Positions 1 to 7,320 of a DNA stretch of 55,000 nucleotides are shown here, piece after piece (positions within the stretch are counted from its first letter, which is position 1; every line of letters starts with the position of its first letter). Both the position numbers and the translations under genes were made by a program. Under the pieces are notes generated by a model. It did no database searches and was not told the DNA's origin. It worked only from the letters and a program-made list of their open reading frames with translations. Origin of the DNA: Azospirillum brasilense (GTDB taxonomy: Bacteria > Pseudomonadota > Alphaproteobacteria > Azospirillales > Azospirillaceae); contig NZ_CP012917.1 in NCBI RefSeq assembly GCF_001315015.1, positions 1 through 55,000 on the forward strand, in the 5' to 3' direction.

Positions 1-626
1 AGCTTCTCCAGCTTGCGGCTGACCTTGAAGCCCGGCCCCTTCTCGGCCAGGAACATCGTCATGCCCTTGTGGCGGGGCTGCGCCGTCGGGTCGGTCTTGA
101 CCAGCAGGGCGAAGCAGCTTCCCTGGATGCCGTTGGTGATCCAGGTCTTGGAGCCGTTGATGACGTAGTCGTCGCCGTCGCGCTTGGCCACCGTGCGGAT
201 GGCCTGGAGGTCGGTGCCGCAGTCCGGCTCGGTCAGAGCGAGGCCGCCGCGCAGCTCGCCGGTGGCGAAGCGCGGCAGGAAGGCGGCCTTCTGCTCCTCC
301 GTCCCCGTCTTGGTGACGATGAAGGCCATGATGAGGTGCGAGTTGATGATGCCGGACAGCGACATCCACACCGATGAGATGCGCTCGATCATCTTGGCGT
401 AGGTCGAGGGGCGCAGGCCCAGCCCGCCGTACTCCTCCGGGATCGTCGCCCCGAAGAGGCCCAACTCCTTCATCCGCTCGACGATCTCGTCGGGGTAGGC
501 GTCGTCATGCTCCAGCTTCAAGGCGACCGGCCGGACGTGGCGGTCGAGGAAGCGGTCCACGCTGTCGAGGATCAGGCGGTCCTGCTCGTCGCGTTCCGCG
601 TCGGTCATGGTGTTGGCGTCGCTCAT
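1..626 (-). CDS. acyl-CoA dehydrogenase, N-terminal part (cut by window edge)
   Basis: Flavin-dependent dehydrogenase introducing a double bond into an acyl-CoA. About 208 residues are visible from ATG at 626 and the gene runs off the left edge, so the catalytic base and C-terminal helical domain cannot be checked. Visible family marks are an N-terminal helical part with IPEEYGGLGL, the FAD/substrate stretch LTEPDCGTDLQ, and INGSKTWITNG, typical of this family's middle beta domain. It lies 23 bases after the frameshifted MmgE/PrpD gene in the same direction, probably in one operon with the MaoC gene. Acyl-CoA dehydrogenases occur next to itaconate-type CoA pathways, but the substrate here is not readable from sequence. 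Confidence 0.93.
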   Translation of the reverse strand, partial: MSDANTMTDAERDEQDRLILDSVDRFLDRHVRPVALKLEHDDAYPDEIVERMKELGLFGATIPEEYGGLGLRPSTYAKMIERISSVWMSLSGIINSHLIMAFIVTKTGTEEQKAAFLPRFATGELRGGLALTEPDCGTDLQAIRTVAKRDGDDYVINGSKTWITNGIQGSCFALLVKTDPTAQPRHKGMTMFLAEKGPGFKVSRKLEK

Positions 627-649
627 GGCGTGTTTCCCGGATTGATTGG

Positions 650-2055
650 TCAGCGGACGGACGGCGACAGCACGGACAGCGAGTCCGCCGCGCGCGGGCT
701 GGCGTCGAGGCCGAGGACGGCGTCGGCGATGCGCGCCGCGGCGGTCTCGTTCACGGTCATGGCGGCGTTGCCGCGGTACTTGTCCACGATCTCGGCGTTG
801 GACAGCGGGCGGTCGGCGGCGCCGCGGTTGATGTGCTCGCGGTGGCGCAGTTCCCGCCCGTCGTCGAGCGTGATGACCAGTTCGCCCGAATAGGCTTTGG
901 GGAAGGGCGAGTCCGGGTCATGGCGGTAGGACACCTTCGACGCGATGTCGAGTATGGCCGCGTCGCCCAGCGCGTCGTTCTCCAGCTCCGCCAGGGTCAG
1001 GCGACCGCGCACCAGCGCGGCGGCGACCAGGAAGGGCACGCTGAACTGCGCGTCGTAGGAGTTGGAGGGCCGCTTCTTGTTGGCCTCCGGCTCGCAGACG
1101 GTCTTGACCACCTGCTCGGGCACCAGCGCCTCGATGCGGCGGATGCGCGCGAGGTCGAGGCCATCGCGGCGCAGCTCCAGGGCGGCGTCCACGCAGGCGT
1201 GGGTGAAGTGGCAGGCCGGGTAGGGCTTGATCGCCGTCGCCATCAGCTCCCACGTCTCGCCGAGGCCGGCGGTGGCGATGCCCAGATCGGCGCGCCCGGC
1301 CTCCTTGCCGAGATAGGCATTGAACAGGCCGAAGCGGCCCTCGTAGGGGCGGGTGACGCCGGTGAAGCCCTCGCGGGCCAGCGCGCCGCAGTGATGCCCG
1401 CCGCCGCCGCCCAGCCGGGATGCAGGCGCTTGTTCCAGGCGCCGTCCTCCAGGAACTCCAGGCTGCCGCTCGCCATCGACAAGGCGATGCCCTGGGCGGC
1501 GGCGAGCTGCGCGCGGGTCAGGCCAAGCAGACGGCCGGCGGCCAGCGCGCAGCCGAAGACACCGATCATGCCCGTCGGGTGGAAGCCCACCTGATGGAAG
1601 CCGCCGCGCGCCACCGCGCCGAGCCGGGCCGCCACCTCGACGCCCAGCACATAGGCGCTGACCACGGAACGGCCGTCCGCCCCGGTCATCGCCGCCGCCG
1701 ACAGGACGGCGGGCATCACGCTGGCGGTCGGGTGGATGACACCGCCGATGTGGGTGTCGTCGTAGTCGAGGCCGTGGCAGAGCAGCCCGTTGACCGTCGC
1801 CGCGTCGCGGGCGGGCAGCGAGGCGGGCATGCCGATCACCGGCACCGGCCCTTCCCCCGCCAGCCCGCGCAGGGCGGTCAGCGTCTTGTGGGCGAAGTCG
1901 TAGCGGGTCGAGGCGAGCGCGATGCCCACGGCGTCCAGCATGTGGTGCGGCGCGCGGGTGCGGACCTCCGCCGGAATGGCGTCGTCGGGCGTGTCGGCGA
2001 CGAAGGCCGCCAGCGTGGCGGCGATCGAGTTGGTGGCGGAATCGGTGGCGGGCAT
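650..2055 (-). pseudogene. MmgE/PrpD family protein, interrupted by a one-base frameshift
   Basis: Family of 2-methylcitrate dehydratase and cis-aconitate decarboxylase. The upstream frame starts at ATG 2055 behind a strong GGGAGGA ribosome site and carries family sequence (GLDYDDTHIGG, HPTASVMPA, GFHPTGMIGVFG) as far as HPGWAAAAGITAA near base 1390. Homology then continues one frame over (LAREGFTGVTRPYEGRFGLF, then KPYPACHFTHACVDAA) to the stop at 650. Joined across the shift the protein would be about 467 residues, the usual family length. The break lies within a GCG-repeat stretch at about 1379-1390 and looks like loss of one G. As written the protein is truncated and followed by a non-homologous tail. 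A sequencing error is a real alternative. Confidence 0.85.
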
Positions 2056-2112
2056 GGTTCCTCCCTTTTGTTCTTCTCGGGCCATCAGTGGTTTCGGACA
2101 GATCCTTTCAGA

Positions 2113-2124
2113 TTGTCCGGATCA
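2113..2124. promoter_or_regulatory. weak copy of the TTGTnCGnACAA palindrome
   Basis: TTGTCCGGATCA agrees with nine of twelve positions of the site at 4939-4950 and lies at the 3' end of the MaoC gene, upstream of MmgE/PrpD. It may be chance; it is listed because better copies cluster nearby. Confidence 0.25.
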
Positions 2125-2619
2125 GTCGCCGATGCCGTGGCCCCGCTTGGGGACGAGGCTGGCCCGCTCGAAGGTCACGAAGACCGTGCCGTCGGCCTTG
2201 TAGCCTTCGGTGTAGGTGGTCACGATGCCCTGGGTCGGGCGCTTCTTGGATTCGCGGACGTCCAGCACCTTGGAGCGCGCGTAGACCGTGTCGCCGGGGA
2301 AGACCGGGGCGACCAGCTTGATCTCCTTCCAGCCGAGGTTGGCGACGGACTTGTAGGAGACGTCGTCCACCGTCATGCCCAGCACGATGGCCAGGGTCAG
2401 GCCGCTGTTGACCAGCGGCTTGCCGAATTCCGACTTCTCGGCGAAGGCATGGTCGCAGTGCATGGGGTGGCGGTTCATCGTCAGCAGGCTGAACTGGATG
2501 TTGTCCGCTTCGGTGATGGTCCGGCCGGGGCGGTGCTCGTAGACATCACCGACGGTGAAATCCTCAAGGTAGCGGCCAAGGTCGGCGACGATGGTCCGCG
2601 GTTCCTGAACATCGGGCAT
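2122..2619 (-). CDS. MaoC-like hot-dog dehydratase (itaconyl/mesaconyl-CoA hydratase-like)
   Basis: Predicted 165-residue single-hot-dog enoyl-CoA hydratase. It opens with GRYLEDFTVGDVYEHRPGRT, typical of the itaconyl-CoA or mesaconyl-CoA hydratase branch of MaoC proteins. It holds the hydratase segment NRHPMHCDHAFA, where catalytic Asp/His residues are expected, followed by VNSGLTLAIVLGMTV. I chose the ATG at 2619 because homology begins shortly after; an ATG at 2673 would add 18 low-complexity residues and has no ribosome site. It is divergent from the CitE-like lyase across a 135-base promoter region with a perfect palindrome at 2709-2720. Linkage to CitE, MmgE/PrpD and acyl-CoA dehydrogenase genes supports a dicarboxyl-CoA role. 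The exact substrate is inferred. Confidence 0.85.
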   Translation of the reverse strand: MPDVQEPRTIVADLGRYLEDFTVGDVYEHRPGRTITEADNIQFSLLTMNRHPMHCDHAFAEKSEFGKPLVNSGLTLAIVLGMTVDDVSYKSVANLGWKEIKLVAPVFPGDTVYARSKVLDVRESKKRPTQGIVTTYTEGYKADGTVFVTFERASLVPKRGHGIGD

Positions 2620-2708
2620 GGGCGGGCGTCTCTTGTCTGCGGATCGGAGGGATGAGTGCGGGGCGCCGATCATTTCAAGGTGACATGTTCAGCGCGTGTG
2701 ATAGCATG

Positions 2709-2720
2709 TTGTACGTACAA
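2709..2720. promoter_or_regulatory. perfect palindromic operator in the divergent maoC/citE promoter region
   Basis: TTGTACGTACAA is a perfect 12-base palindrome midway between the divergent MaoC (start 2619) and CitE-like (start 2755) genes. Related sites occur at 3691, 4939 and 4985. The GT/AC core resembles sites bound by FadR/FCD-type GntR regulators, but no regulator gene is present in the window, so the binding protein is unknown. Confidence 0.6.
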
Positions 2721-2754
2721 ATAGCACGCCCCCTCACCCTTGGAAAGCGTTTTC

Positions 2755-3651
2755 ATGGCCAACAATCCGCAAACCCCGGCAACGGCGCCGGAATCGCCGG
2801 TCCGCCGCTCCTACCTGTTCGTTCCCGGCGCCCGTCCCGACCGTTTCGCCAAGGCCCTGGGAGCCGGTGCCGACGCGGTCATCATCGATCTGGAGGACGC
2901 GGTAGCCCCCGGCGACAAGGACAGCGCCCGCGCCGCCGTCGGCGCCTTCCTTCGGGAACATGACGGCGCGGGCGGCCCAGCGGTTTTCGTTCGAACCAAT
3001 TCGGTGCGCAGCCGCACCGGCCTGCTCGACATCCTCGCTTTGACCGATCTTCCGGATGGTACTGCGCCGCGCTGGGCGGGAGTCCTGCTGCCGAAGGTGG
3101 ACGGGGCCGAGGACGTCCGGCTGGCCGCCGGGCTTCTCGACGAGCGCAATCTGCCTGGCGCGCTCGGCGCGCTGATCGAGAGCGCCGACGGGCTGGAGAA
3201 CGTCATGGCGATCGCCGCGGCCTCCCCCCGCCTGTCCTTCCTGATGTTCGGCGGGGCCGACCTGTCGGCGGAGCTGCGCGTGCCGCTGTCCTGGGAGCCG
3301 CTGGTCCAGGCCCGCACCCGCATCGTCCACGCCGCCGCCCGCTTCGGGCTGGACGCGCTGGACATGCCGTGGATCGCGCTGGACGACGAGGAGGGCTACC
3401 GCCAGGAGCTGGCGCGCAGCGTCCTGCACGGCTTCACCGCCCGCTCGGCCATCCATCCCAAGCAGATCACCGCCATCCACGACGCCTACACCCCGTCGCC
3501 GGAGGCGGTTCTCCGCGCCGGGCGGGTCCTGGCCGCCTTCGAGGCCGCGGGCGGCGGGGTCTGCGTGCTGGACGGCAAACTGGTCGAGCGGCCCCTGGTG
3601 CTGGGGTCCCATCGAATCCTGGCATTGGCCCGCCGCGCCGGAATGCTGTAG
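2755..3651 (+). CDS. HpcH/HpaI aldolase / citrate lyase beta-like (CitE-like) CoA lyase
   Basis: Predicted 298-residue TIM-barrel C-C lyase of the CitE group, which includes malyl-CoA and citramalyl-CoA lyases. Family marks are RRSYLFVPGARPDRFAKAL at the N-terminus, AVIIDLEDAV with metal-binding acidic residues, LIESADGLENV, FGGADLSAEL and the C-terminal SAIHPKQITAIHDAY. ATG 2755 is preceded by GGAAAG at good spacing; a TTG at 2740 would place the start inside that site. It leads the rightward arm of the island. With a MaoC hydratase beside it, citramalyl-CoA cleavage to pyruvate and acetyl-CoA is the best guess, though malyl-CoA lyase activity is possible. Confidence 0.9.
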   Translation: MANNPQTPATAPESPVRRSYLFVPGARPDRFAKALGAGADAVIIDLEDAVAPGDKDSARAAVGAFLREHDGAGGPAVFVRTNSVRSRTGLLDILALTDLPDGTAPRWAGVLLPKVDGAEDVRLAAGLLDERNLPGALGALIESADGLENVMAIAAASPRLSFLMFGGADLSAELRVPLSWEPLVQARTRIVHAAARFGLDALDMPWIALDDEEGYRQELARSVLHGFTARSAIHPKQITAIHDAYTPSPEAVLRAGRVLAAFEAAGGGVCVLDGKLVERPLVLGSHRILALARRAGML

Positions 3652-3668
3652 CCAGGGATTGACCGTTC

Positions 3669-4907
3669 ATGCGCACCGCGCCACCGCCACTTGTACGGAC
3701 CCCCATGACCACGCAAGAAACCCCGCCCGCCCCCTTTCCCCTGCTGCTGGCGGAGGTGACCAGCGTCCAGACCGTCGCCACCCTGTCGGTCCTGACGCTG
3801 GCGACGGTCGCCCCGCTGGCCGCCGCCTCGCTGGGGGTGGGGTCGGAGGCGGTCGGCTACCAGATCAGCGTCATCTACAGCGCCGCCGCCCTGGTGTCGG
3901 CCTTCGCCGGGCTGGTGGTCCGCCGCTGGGGTGCCGGGACGGTGGGCGTCCTGGCGCTGGCTTTGGGGCTGGTGGGCTGCCTCGGCATCGCCACCGGCTT
4001 CCTGTGGGTCGCGGCGTTGGCGTCGGTGCTGCTTGGCATCGGCTACGGGCTGGTGAACCCCTCCTCCTCCCACCTCTTGAACCGCTTCACCCCGCCGGCC
4101 CGGCGCAATCTGGTCTTCTCGCTGAAGCAGACCGGCGTGCCGCTGGCCGGCGTGCTGGCCGGACTGACCCTGCCGGGAATCGGCGAGATCGCCGGCTGGC
4201 GCGGGGCGGCGCTGGCGGTGGCCGGCATGTTCGCGCTGTTGCTGGCCCTCTTCGCGCCGGGCCGCCGGGTGTGGGACGACGACCGCAGCCCCGGCCTGCC
4301 GATCCGCGGCAACCTGATGGAGGGGCCGCGGCTGGTCTGGCGGGTGCCGGCGCTCCGCGGCTTCGCCCTGATGGGCTTCTTCTTCTCGGCGATCCAGCTG
4401 TCGCTGATGGCCTTCACGGTGAACATGCTGGTGCACGACCTGCACTGGTCCATCGTGTCCGCCGGGCTGGCCGTGTCGGTGATGCAGGCGGCGGGGGCGG
4501 CGGCGCGCATCGGCTGGGGGCTGCTGGCCGACCGGCTGCGCTCCGGCGTGGCGGTGCTGGGCGGCATCGGCGTGCTGTCCGCAAGCGCCGCACTGGCCAC
4601 CGCCGGCCTGGGGCCGAGCTGGCCGGTGCCCGCGGTGATCGGTGTTCTGACGGTGTTCGGCATCGCCGCCATCGGCTGGAACGGCGTGTTCCTGGCGGAG
4701 GTGGCGCGGGTCGCCCCGAAGGGAACGGCCAGCACGGCGACCGGCGGCGCGCTGATGTTCACCTTCTCCGGCGTGGTCGTCGGGCCGGCGCTGTTCGCCA
4801 CCCTGTTCAACACGGTCGGCAGCTACGGCGAGACCTTCGCCCTGATGATGGCCTTCCCGCTGGCCGGGGCGGCGGCCGTCCTGTTCTGGTCGCGCCGCAA
4901 AAGCTGA
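3669..4907 (+). CDS. MFS transporter
   Basis: A 412-residue major facilitator protein with about twelve hydrophobic segments and a polar central loop near residues 195-215 (APGRRVWDDDRSPG). Segments such as LASVLLGIGYGLVNPSSSHLL and RIGWGLLADRL match the 2-3 and 8-9 loop regions of the family. It follows the CitE-like gene by 17 bases and is probably cotranscribed. The start is uncertain: ATG 3669 has AGGGA at long spacing, whereas ATG 3705 would shorten the protein by twelve residues and places a half-conserved operator site in its leader. The substrate is unknown; a dicarboxylate or other acid is likely from context. Confidence 0.88.
   Translation: MRTAPPPLVRTPMTTQETPPAPFPLLLAEVTSVQTVATLSVLTLATVAPLAAASLGVGSEAVGYQISVIYSAAALVSAFAGLVVRRWGAGTVGVLALALGLVGCLGIATGFLWVAALASVLLGIGYGLVNPSSSHLLNRFTPPARRNLVFSLKQTGVPLAGVLAGLTLPGIGEIAGWRGAALAVAGMFALLLALFAPGRRVWDDDRSPGLPIRGNLMEGPRLVWRVPALRGFALMGFFFSAIQLSLMAFTVNMLVHDLHWSIVSAGLAVSVMQAAGAAARIGWGLLADRLRSGVAVLGGIGVLSASAALATAGLGPSWPVPAVIGVLTVFGIAAIGWNGVFLAEVARVAPKGTASTATGGALMFTFSGVVVGPALFATLFNTVGSYGETFALMMAFPLAGAAAVLFWSRRKS
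3691..3702. promoter_or_regulatory. operator-like site near the MFS start
   Basis: TTGTACGGACCC matches ten of twelve bases of the reverse complement of the site at 4939-4950. It lies directly before the alternative ATG at 3705, which would suit repression of an internal promoter. Confidence 0.35.
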
Positions 4908-4938
4908 CGGCAAAGGCCATAGGCCCCATCGCGCATAG

Positions 4939-4950
4939 TTGTCCGTACAA
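4939..4950. promoter_or_regulatory. operator-like palindrome upstream of the TRAP binding protein, distal copy
   Basis: TTGTCCGTACAA is palindromic at all but the fifth and eighth bases and closely resembles the perfect site at 2709. It lies 89 bases before the dctP-like start codon. Confidence 0.5.
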
Positions 4951-4984
4951 TAATGTTGGCACTCCCCACTGTTTTCCCCTATGA

Positions 4985-4996
4985 TCGTTCGGACAA
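4985..4996. promoter_or_regulatory. operator-like palindrome upstream of the TRAP binding protein, proximal copy
   Basis: TCGTTCGGACAA is a degenerate copy, read on the other strand as TTGTCCGAACGA. It is 46 bases downstream (start to start) of the first site, and both are in the 131-base leader of the dctP-like gene. Paired sites are common for cooperative repressors. Confidence 0.45.
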
Positions 4997-5038
4997 GCGG
5001 GCCAGAAGCGTCCGAACGCAATCTTGGGAGGGAAGCCG

Positions 5039-6070
5039 ATGTTCAATCCGTCGCTGTTCAGGCCATTCTGGGCGAAGACGCTGCTGGTGGGAATGACGGT
5101 GGCCGGGCTGGCCGCCGGATCGCCGGGCCAGGCCCGCGCACAGGCGGCGCCGGTCGAGATGGTGATGACGGACGAGATCGCGACGTCCCACTGGACCGCC
5201 AAGATGATGGACGAGTATGCCGCCCTCATCGAGGAGCGCTCGAAGGGCCGCATCAAGCCGAAGGTCTTCCACTCCGGCACGCTCTACAAGGACAAGGACG
5301 CCGTCGCCGCCCTCGGGTCGGGCGCCGTGCACATGGTCTGGCCGGTCAGCGTGCAGCTTGAGAGCATCGCCCCGCAGTACGGCGTGGTGAACCTGCCCTT
5401 CGCCGTCACCGACGCCGCGATGTCCAAGCCGGAAACCGCGCAAGAGGTCTCCAAGCTGCTGTCCGGTCTGGTGGCCGACAAGGGCATCCGCGTCATGGGG
5501 CTGATGCGCACCGCCGACCTGATCTTCCTGTTCAAGGACAAGGAGGTCGACTCCGTCGGCGACCTGAAGGGCAGCAAGATCCGCCTGACCGGCGGGCGCG
5601 TCCTGCAGCTTCTGATGCGCGACTTCGGGGCCAGCCCGGTGTCGATGCCCGCCTCCGAAATGGCGGCGGCGCTGATGCAGGGCGCCATCGACGGCATCTA
5701 CACCTCCGCCGGCGGCTGGGAGATGGTCGGCACCAACGCCGCCAAGGTCGCCTCGCTGGTGCCGGGCATGAGCCTGCTCACCTACTCGGTCCTGGTGGAT
5801 GACAAGTGGATGAAGGGCCTGCCCGACGACCTGCGCCAGGTGGTGGAGACGACCACCAACGAGATCATCGCCAAGCAGTGGCAGCGCGCCATCGACGCCG
5901 ACAAGAAGACCATGGACCAGATGATCGCCCAGGGCGGGCGTCTGGCCGTGGCGCCCGAGGCGGAGCAGGCGAAGTTCCGCGAGATCGCCAACAAGGTCAA
6001 CCAGGACTATGTCCGGCGCTACCCTGAGATCTGGAAGCAGTATCAGGCCATCGTCGGCAACAAGAGCTGA
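5039..6070 (+). CDS. TRAP-type dicarboxylate transporter periplasmic binding protein (DctP family)
   Basis: A 343-residue periplasmic solute receptor for proton/sodium-driven TRAP uptake. A signal peptide covers roughly residues 1-35 and ends near QARAQA. DctP marks include FHSGTLYKDKDAVAALGSGA, VNLPFAVTD, and DLKGSKIRLTGG, the region carrying the conserved ligand-binding arginine, followed by SEMAAALMQGAIDG. ATG 5039 has a GGGAGGGA ribosome site at ideal spacing, better than the upstream in-frame TTG at 5024. No DctQ or DctM membrane subunits follow; the next gene is convergent. It must use partners encoded elsewhere, or the MFS transporter is the local permease. Two operator-like palindromes precede it. 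Confidence 0.93.
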   Translation: MFNPSLFRPFWAKTLLVGMTVAGLAAGSPGQARAQAAPVEMVMTDEIATSHWTAKMMDEYAALIEERSKGRIKPKVFHSGTLYKDKDAVAALGSGAVHMVWPVSVQLESIAPQYGVVNLPFAVTDAAMSKPETAQEVSKLLSGLVADKGIRVMGLMRTADLIFLFKDKEVDSVGDLKGSKIRLTGGRVLQLLMRDFGASPVSMPASEMAAALMQGAIDGIYTSAGGWEMVGTNAAKVASLVPGMSLLTYSVLVDDKWMKGLPDDLRQVVETTTNEIIAKQWQRAIDADKKTMDQMIAQGGRLAVAPEAEQAKFREIANKVNQDYVRRYPEIWKQYQAIVGNKS

Positions 6071-6094
6071 GGCGATCCCCCTCGCTTCACCTCG

Positions 6095-6141
6095 CGGTGC
6101 GGGCGGCGTTCCGGAAGGAGCGCCATCCGCACCGTTTTTTT
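6095..6141 (+). terminator. Rho-independent terminator of the dctP-like gene
   Basis: CGGTGCGG pairs with CCGCACCG around a GC-rich inner loop and is followed by seven T. It ends just before the convergent SDR gene. Confidence 0.8.
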
Positions 6142-6149
6142 ATGCGTGC

Positions 6150-6851
6150 TCAGACCGACCGCATGAGGCCGCCGTCCACCCGGATGTTCTGCCCGGTGAT
6201 GTAGCCGGCCCCGTCGGAGGCGAGAAAGGCGACGGTCGCCGCGATCTCCTCGCTCTTGCCGTAGCGGGCCATCGGGACGCCCTGGCGCCGCTCCTCCGTC
6301 GCCGGAAGGCTGTCGATCCAGCCGGGCAGCACGTTGTTCATCCGCACATTGTCGGCGGCGTACTGGTCGGCGAACAGCTTGGTGAAGGAGGCCAGCCCGG
6401 CCCGCGCGACGGCGGAGGTCGGGAACATCGGGCTCGGCTCGAAGGCCCAGGCGGTCGAGATGTTGATGATCGTCCCGCCCTTCTGCCCGACCATGACCGG
6501 GGTCACCAGCCGGACCGCCCGGACGACGTTCAGGAAATAGACCTCGATCCCCTTGTGCCAGTCCTCGTCGGTCAGCTCCAGCAGGCCTTTTCGCGGGCCG
6601 TGGCCGGCGCTGTTCACCAGCGCGTCGATGCGGCCCCAGCGCTCCATCGTCCGGCTCACCAGACGCTCCAGATCCTCGGCGGACTGGTTCGAGCCGGTCA
6701 CGCCGATCCCGCCCAACTCCTCCGCCAGAGCCTCGCCCTTGCCGGAGGAGGACAGCACCGCGACCTTGAATCCGTCCGCCGCGAGGCGCCGCGCCGCCGC
6801 AGCCCCCATGCCGCTGCCGCCCGCGGTGATGATGGCAACCTTATCGCCCAT
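6150..6851 (-). CDS. short-chain dehydrogenase/reductase-fold protein with missing catalytic Tyr/Lys
   Basis: A 233-residue SDR with a Rossmann fold: cofactor motif TAGGSGMG near residue 9, NSAG near residue 82, and the serine strand INISTAW. The expected YxxxK is not present; the aligned segment reads TSAVARAGLASFTK, with Ser in place of Tyr and Arg in place of Lys. The C-terminus (GYITGQNIRVDGGLMRSV) is normal. Either this is an atypical SDR branch using other residues, or a non-catalytic binding protein. ATG 6851 has AGGAGAGGG upstream. It converges with the dctP-like gene and is separated from it by a terminator. A 19-base inverted repeat lies in its leader. Confidence 0.88.
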   Translation of the reverse strand: MGDKVAIITAGGSGMGAAAARRLAADGFKVAVLSSSGKGEALAEELGGIGVTGSNQSAEDLERLVSRTMERWGRIDALVNSAGHGPRKGLLELTDEDWHKGIEVYFLNVVRAVRLVTPVMVGQKGGTIINISTAWAFEPSPMFPTSAVARAGLASFTKLFADQYAADNVRMNNVLPGWIDSLPATEERRQGVPMARYGKSEEIAATVAFLASDGAGYITGQNIRVDGGLMRSV

Positions 6852-6873
6852 GATTCGTCATCCCTCTCCTGCC

Positions 6874-6892
6874 GGAACGGTTCGTCCGTTCC
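6874..6892. promoter_or_regulatory. inverted repeat in the leader of the SDR gene
   Basis: GGAACGG, five bases TTCGT, then CCGTTCC form a perfect 7+7 inverted repeat 22 bases upstream of the SDR start. It could be a repressor operator or a small RNA hairpin. Confidence 0.4.
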
Positions 6893-6991
6893 TTCTCTCC
6901 TCCTGTATCGCACCGGACGCAGGACGGGGCCAAGGGAAGCGTGCGTGTGCCTTCGGGCGCCGATCAAGGACAGCGCCGGATTCAGGGCCGG

Positions 6992-7117
6992 TCAGAGGGT
7001 GAGCAGGAAAGCCAGAGACGCGACCGGAGCCGCCGTGACGAAGCCGACGGCGACGAAACGCTCGACCGGGCTCCAGGACGCCCAATCCCGCTGAAGCGAG
7101 GACAAGAACGACTTCAT
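6992..7117 (-). CDS. 41-residue predicted membrane peptide
   Basis: Short reading frame with a strong GAGGG ribosome site before ATG 7117. The product begins MKSFLSSLQRDW, then SPVERFVAVGFV and a hydrophobic C-terminal half ending LAFLLTL, giving one plausible membrane helix at residues 20-41. Codon third positions are mostly G or C, as in neighbouring genes, which supports coding. An AT-richer stretch at about 7140-7165 may hold its promoter. It lies between the SDR gene and the glycosyltransferase pair, all leftward. Function unknown; small single-helix proteins of this type often modulate larger membrane complexes. Confidence 0.5.
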   Translation of the reverse strand: MKSFLSSLQRDWASWSPVERFVAVGFVTAAPVASLAFLLTL

Positions 7118-7292
7118 GATCCCTCACGGACCGGCTGATGTTGCAATGCATATAAGATACGGTTTCCGAGGGCGTTCGTGCCAGGGGCGTGGCTTCCGTA
7201 TCGCGAAATATCGGGGGGTGATGCAGCGCCGCCACAGGCCGGAAAGCGGCACTCCGAAAGGGCTTTGCCGGGGCGGGACCGTCAAAGGTTGC

Positions 7293-7315
7293 CCATCGGC
7301 CACAGGGACCGATGG
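7293..7315 (-). terminator. possible 3' hairpin of the glycosyltransferase pair
   Basis: CCATCGG and CCGATGG form a seven-base stem just downstream of the GT9 stop on the minus strand. No T run follows, so it may be a Rho-dependent end or RNA-stabilising stem. Confidence 0.3.
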
Positions 7316-7320
7316 ACGCT

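Noticed and set aside
650..2055. Programmed ribosomal frameshifting in MmgE/PrpD
   Set aside because: No slippery heptamer or following stem typical of programmed shifts was seen, and the family does not use this mechanism.
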